From Epiperipatus broadwayi (lineage: Eukaryota; Onychophora; Udeonychophora; Euonychophora; Peripatidae): a stretch of 64,000 nt of DNA. Shown here piece by piece: positions 61,194 to 64,000 of this stretch. The notes under the pieces are model-generated. The model did no database searches. It was given only the letters and a program-made list of their open reading frames with translations, and was not told the origin of the DNA. The translations under genes and the position numbers were made by a program. Numbering within the stretch: the first letter of the stretch is position 1; every line of letters starts with the position of its first letter. Location: positions 3,349,911-3,413,910 of the forward strand of contig JAQFVV010012441.1 of the NCBI GenBank assembly GCA_028023455.1. Direction: 5' to 3'.

Positions 61194-61376
61194 AACACAG
61201 TGGTATCTGGTGTTGAATTCGGTGCTGGCTACATTATTATAGGCATTGGCTGGATAGGCCAATCTCCGTTATCGAGTAATAAGAAATATATATCTGTTCC
61301 TATGAAGACCCATCCGCCCTCGGCATGGTACGTGCAGAAAACTGGAGGCTTGGGTTATGAATCTCTATTATTATAG
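61194..61376 (+). CDS. Possible exon, unassigned (strand uncertain)
   Basis: After an acceptor-like CTAATTACAG, 60 codons are open on the plus strand to TAG, including GVEFGAGYIIIGIGWIGQSP and SAWYVQKTGGLGYES. The segment is clearly more GC-rich than its surroundings. On the minus strand the same DNA also gives plausible pieces (CTYHAEGGWVFIGTD, and KLPDGYLTGTGMSRIF in another frame), so a frameshifted minus-strand pseudogene is equally possible. I do not recognise either protein. Confidence 0.25.
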   Translation, partial: NTVVSGVEFGAGYIIIGIGWIGQSPLSSNKKYISVPMKTHPPSAWYVQKTGGLGYESLLL

Positions 61377-62463
61377 GTACCCATTTATCTGCTTCAAAAA
61401 TACGGCTCATTCCAGTACCAGTCAAATATCCATCTGGCAGCTTGCATAAATTTTATTTGACATAGATTCATTTATTGAAAGTACATAGGCACAGATTATT
61501 TTACTGAGCAACACTACTATACTAGCCAAAAGGCACTAACTCATACTTGGATAGATATTTAAGCCCGTATTTAAAATTAAATAAAACAAGCAATGATGCA
61601 AAAAATCGGGATAACCGTATTTCATGGGCTATAAAATGCCCATGCGCTTAAATATAAAGCTTAATTTTTTAAAATTGCTAAGGAGGCAATAAGATATGCC
61701 TGCCAAGACAGATTTCTTTCCCCTGGCTGTGTGTGTTATGAGATACCTATATATAACAGAATGAACATGTTTTCATAATATGTAACATTGCTCGTTTACA
61801 TTTTAAAAATATGGATATTTTGATACAAGAATAAACGCACATATACAGTATTTCAGTAGATGTAGACTTATTTAATTACTATATTTATATAGTAGATTTC
61901 AAGCTCGATTAAATTATCTGTTTTCCCTGTTATTATTTTTATTAAACATACAATTGACAAATTTTAACTAACAAGGATTTGGACAAATGATTTCATGAAA
62001 TCAAGCTGGTGCTAGTTATTTAAAGTTTTAAAATAATTATTCTTTTTTTCCTTAAGATTGGAGACAAAACAAACACAATTTATGCCTTAATTTATTAAAT
62101 ATTAAAATATCACTCTTCTAATACTTGCTGAGTTTGGCATATCAATCACAATATAAATATTAAAACCAATAAAATATGTATATTCATAACTAAAAAAAAG
62201 TGGTGTGGCATACTTCAAAAAGAAATTATAAAAAATCGATTCTATAAAGTTTACAGAATTTTGTACCTTTTACAATTAAAATTAAATTCTGATATAGATA
62301 AATTTGTTAACAGATAGTTACAACAATTATATATGGATTAATGTTTCTAACCTATATTTCTCTTTGGAATGAAGGTTTAATTACAAAATAGTTACATGTT
62401 TGAGGGGTTTAAATTTATATATATATTATAGAGCTCTATAAAAATACATTTTAAATATTTTAC
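61377..62463. other. Non-coding AT-rich DNA
   Basis: No further feature seen. Confidence 0.45.
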
Positions 62464-62736
62464 CTAAGTTAAGAGTTCATGCTTGCGTTGGCAGCCGCTT
62501 ATGGATGATGACTTTGATGAGGCAGGATGGGCAACTATTTTCTTACAGGTTGAGACTTGGTTCTGGGTAGGCTCTTCATTCATTGTACATCTGGAAAGGA
62601 CTGGGTTTGAAGCTGGTACATTTTCCCATTTTTTTGCAGCAGCATCACAGAATTGACAGGTTCTCTCCACACCGAAGATGCACGCTCTTCCCCTGGAGAA
62701 CGTCCGGCAGGGAAGGTTAACTCTTCTACTACTCAT
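62464..62736 (-). CDS. Possible short protein-coding segment, unassigned
   Basis: A 90-codon minus-strand frame begins MSSRRVNLPCRTFSRGRACI and is rich in Cys, Arg and Ser, with a GVERTCQFCDAAAKKW block in the middle. The DNA is GC-richer than the flanks, and the frame is not driven by homopolymers. Another minus-strand frame is open for about 48 codons across part of it and a plus-strand frame for about 55, so the coding strand is uncertain. I recognise no family, and no splice sites were convincing. It may be a real exon or a piece of an unknown repeat. Confidence 0.3.
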   Translation of the reverse strand: MSSRRVNLPCRTFSRGRACIFGVERTCQFCDAAAKKWENVPASNPVLSRCTMNEEPTQNQVSTCKKIVAHPASSKSSSISGCQRKHELLT

Positions 62737-63486
62737 GAGCCATTGTAAGACATGAAACTAGCATGAAGTCTTTTACACTCAGCAGTTCAAAAAAAAAAAA
62801 AACATTACCCAGTATTCATATGTCTATCAAAACCAACTTTTCCCTGCAAACCACCAAATATTATATTAATTTATGAACCTTTAGATATTTTTAATTTCCC
62901 AGATTGTTCTTTTTTTTTTAGAATTTATTTTTATTGGAAAAGAAAATACACTTAGGTTGACTAATTCTTCATTTATACTCCACTAACAAACCATATTATC
63001 GCAGAGTCATGTCAGAGGACTTCAACTGCTCATAAAGACAAGAAGCCATTTGTATCTTTATGAAAATGTGTTTTTACAAAGTTCTCCCAAAGACATAGAA
63101 ATCCCAGACTTTAGCTAAATGTTTAGCAACACTGTGAGTAAATGTTTTAATTACCAAATGACTCGCCTTATTTTCTATTTTAGAAAAATATACAAAAAAA
63201 TGCATTTCAATGTTAATAATATATATATATACTACTATAATTTAACTATGCGCACATTCTGCGTATTGTTTTTTTTTTTTTTTAATAATGAGAGTGAAAA
63301 ATTATTTATTAGATCTATCACTCTAGGTTCATTTTATTGCATTGAAATAAATATCATTAAGCTCTGTGTATGCATTCACACAAACAGCTTCAATATATAT
63401 ATATATATATGTTGAAAATATCTATTATAAATTGCATGTTAAAGCATATAGTATAAGTTTTTTAGTTTGCAAATTTTAGTAGTATG
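62737..63486. other. Non-coding DNA with microsatellite
   Basis: No supported gene. A (TA)n run lies at about 63393-63410 and a T run near 63270. Confidence 0.5.
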
Positions 63487-63494
63487 GTTTGGAA
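63487..63494. repeat. Left 8-bp TSD of the hAT element
   Basis: GTTTGGAA, identical to 63894-63901. Confidence 0.92.
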
Positions 63495-63893
63495 CAGGGG
63501 TCCCCAATCCTATGTCTGCGGGCACCATGGTGCCCGCAGACCATTTTACGTGTGCCCGCCGCTATCCCAAACATGATAAAAAATTATTTATCTGATACAA
63601 ATAAATTTAATTTTTAAAATTTACTATAAATTATTGTATTATATTGTAATCAAATTGTAGGACATACTATACTTTTACAGCGTAAAAATATAAATGTTAA
63701 TTATATGTTAAAATTTTATTTTTGAAATATATATTTTTTTGTACATTATGTATATTATTAACAATATCCAACTATAAATTTATATTGAAAAAATAAATGG
63801 TGTCCCCCACCTGGTTAAAAAAATAAATGGTGCCCGCCACCTGGCCGGTATTATAAGATGTGCTCTTAAGTGCAAAAAGGTTGGGGACCCCTG
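63495..63893. mobile_element. Non-autonomous hAT element (MITE)
   Basis: A 399-bp element starts CAGGGGTCCCCAA and ends TTGGGGACCCCTG, a perfect 13-bp terminal inverted repeat of the hAT CAGNGG type. It is flanked by an exact 8-bp duplication GTTTGGAA. Inside are a perfect 28-bp palindrome (63514-63541) and, near the right end, two direct copies of AAAAAATAAATGGTG(T/C)CC(C/G)CCACCTGG. There is no coding capacity; transposition would need a hAT transposase from elsewhere. It is unlikely to be a deletion product of the hAT pseudogene at 45.4-47.0 kb, whose ends are unknown. Confidence 0.93.
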
Positions 63894-63901
63894 GTTTGGA
63901 A
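63894..63901. repeat. Right 8-bp TSD of the hAT element
   Basis: GTTTGGAA, identical to 63487-63494. Confidence 0.92.
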
Positions 63902-64000
63902 CCAAATATATAAAGAGATTACTGTAAATTATTTCTTGTAAACAACTTCAACGCACATATTATCTTAAAAGTAAAGAGCCAATACTCTTCAAATTTATTA

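Noticed and set aside
1-64000. A prokaryotic operon, defence or biosynthetic system
   Set aside because: There are no clustered intact genes or ribosome-binding sites; the only conserved cellular coding sequence is a spliced animal-type exon.

Overview
This is an AT-rich (roughly 70% A+T by eye) animal nuclear DNA window. It holds no bacterial-style gene arrangement. Long stretches have no open frame, and almost every recognisable protein signature belongs to a decayed or nested transposable element. The exception is one 60-nt exon with clean splice sites that encodes a stretch of the V-type H+-ATPase catalytic subunit A, on the + strand at 40,800-40,859. The mix of RTE-type LINEs with TGA-microsatellite tails, an L1/Tx1-like LINE, Tigger/pogo-like, hAT and possible piggyBac-type DNA transposons, a Ty3/gypsy remnant, a tRNA-derived SINE and many foldback elements fits an invertebrate genome with large introns. 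I cannot name the species from the sequence.

Layout. 0-5 kb: a short 5'-truncated RTE copy with a perfect 13-bp target-site duplication (TSD), a G-poor tract and one possible exon. 5.7-6.7 kb: a deleted Tigger-like element. 10.6-12.6 kb: a foldback element, then an eroded minus-strand RTE copy holding a tRNA-derived SINE. 13.7-20.0 kb: a near full-length but frameshifted minus-strand L1/Tx1-like LINE (ORF1 with CCHC knuckle, APE endonuclease, reverse transcriptase). 20.4-28 kb: the longest RTE copy (21.2-23.8 kb) and several hairpin elements. 28-40 kb: mostly empty intronic or intergenic DNA, a dispersed repeat pair, a weak RT remnant and a second, longer Tigger-like element. 40.8 kb: the V-ATPase A exon. 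41-49.4 kb: intronic or downstream DNA with tandem and composite foldback repeats, a minus-strand hAT transposase pseudogene and another foldback. 49.4-51.9 kb: a CpG-containing, relatively GC-rich block that may be a promoter and first exon. 51.9-56.2 kb: an inverted-repeat element holding a possible piggyBac-type insertion, beside a gypsy remnant lacking its RT core. 56.8-60.8 kb: a minisatellite split by a 3.1-kb insertion. 61-64 kb: two unassigned GC-rich open segments and a non-autonomous hAT element with a perfect 8-bp TSD.

No multi-gene system is visible. The window reads as the interior and flank of a host gene, with ATP6V1A as the identified host exon, heavily populated by repeats. 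The most useful results are the host exon, insertions whose boundaries can be proved from duplicated target sites, and several foldback or hairpin families with more than one member inside the window.
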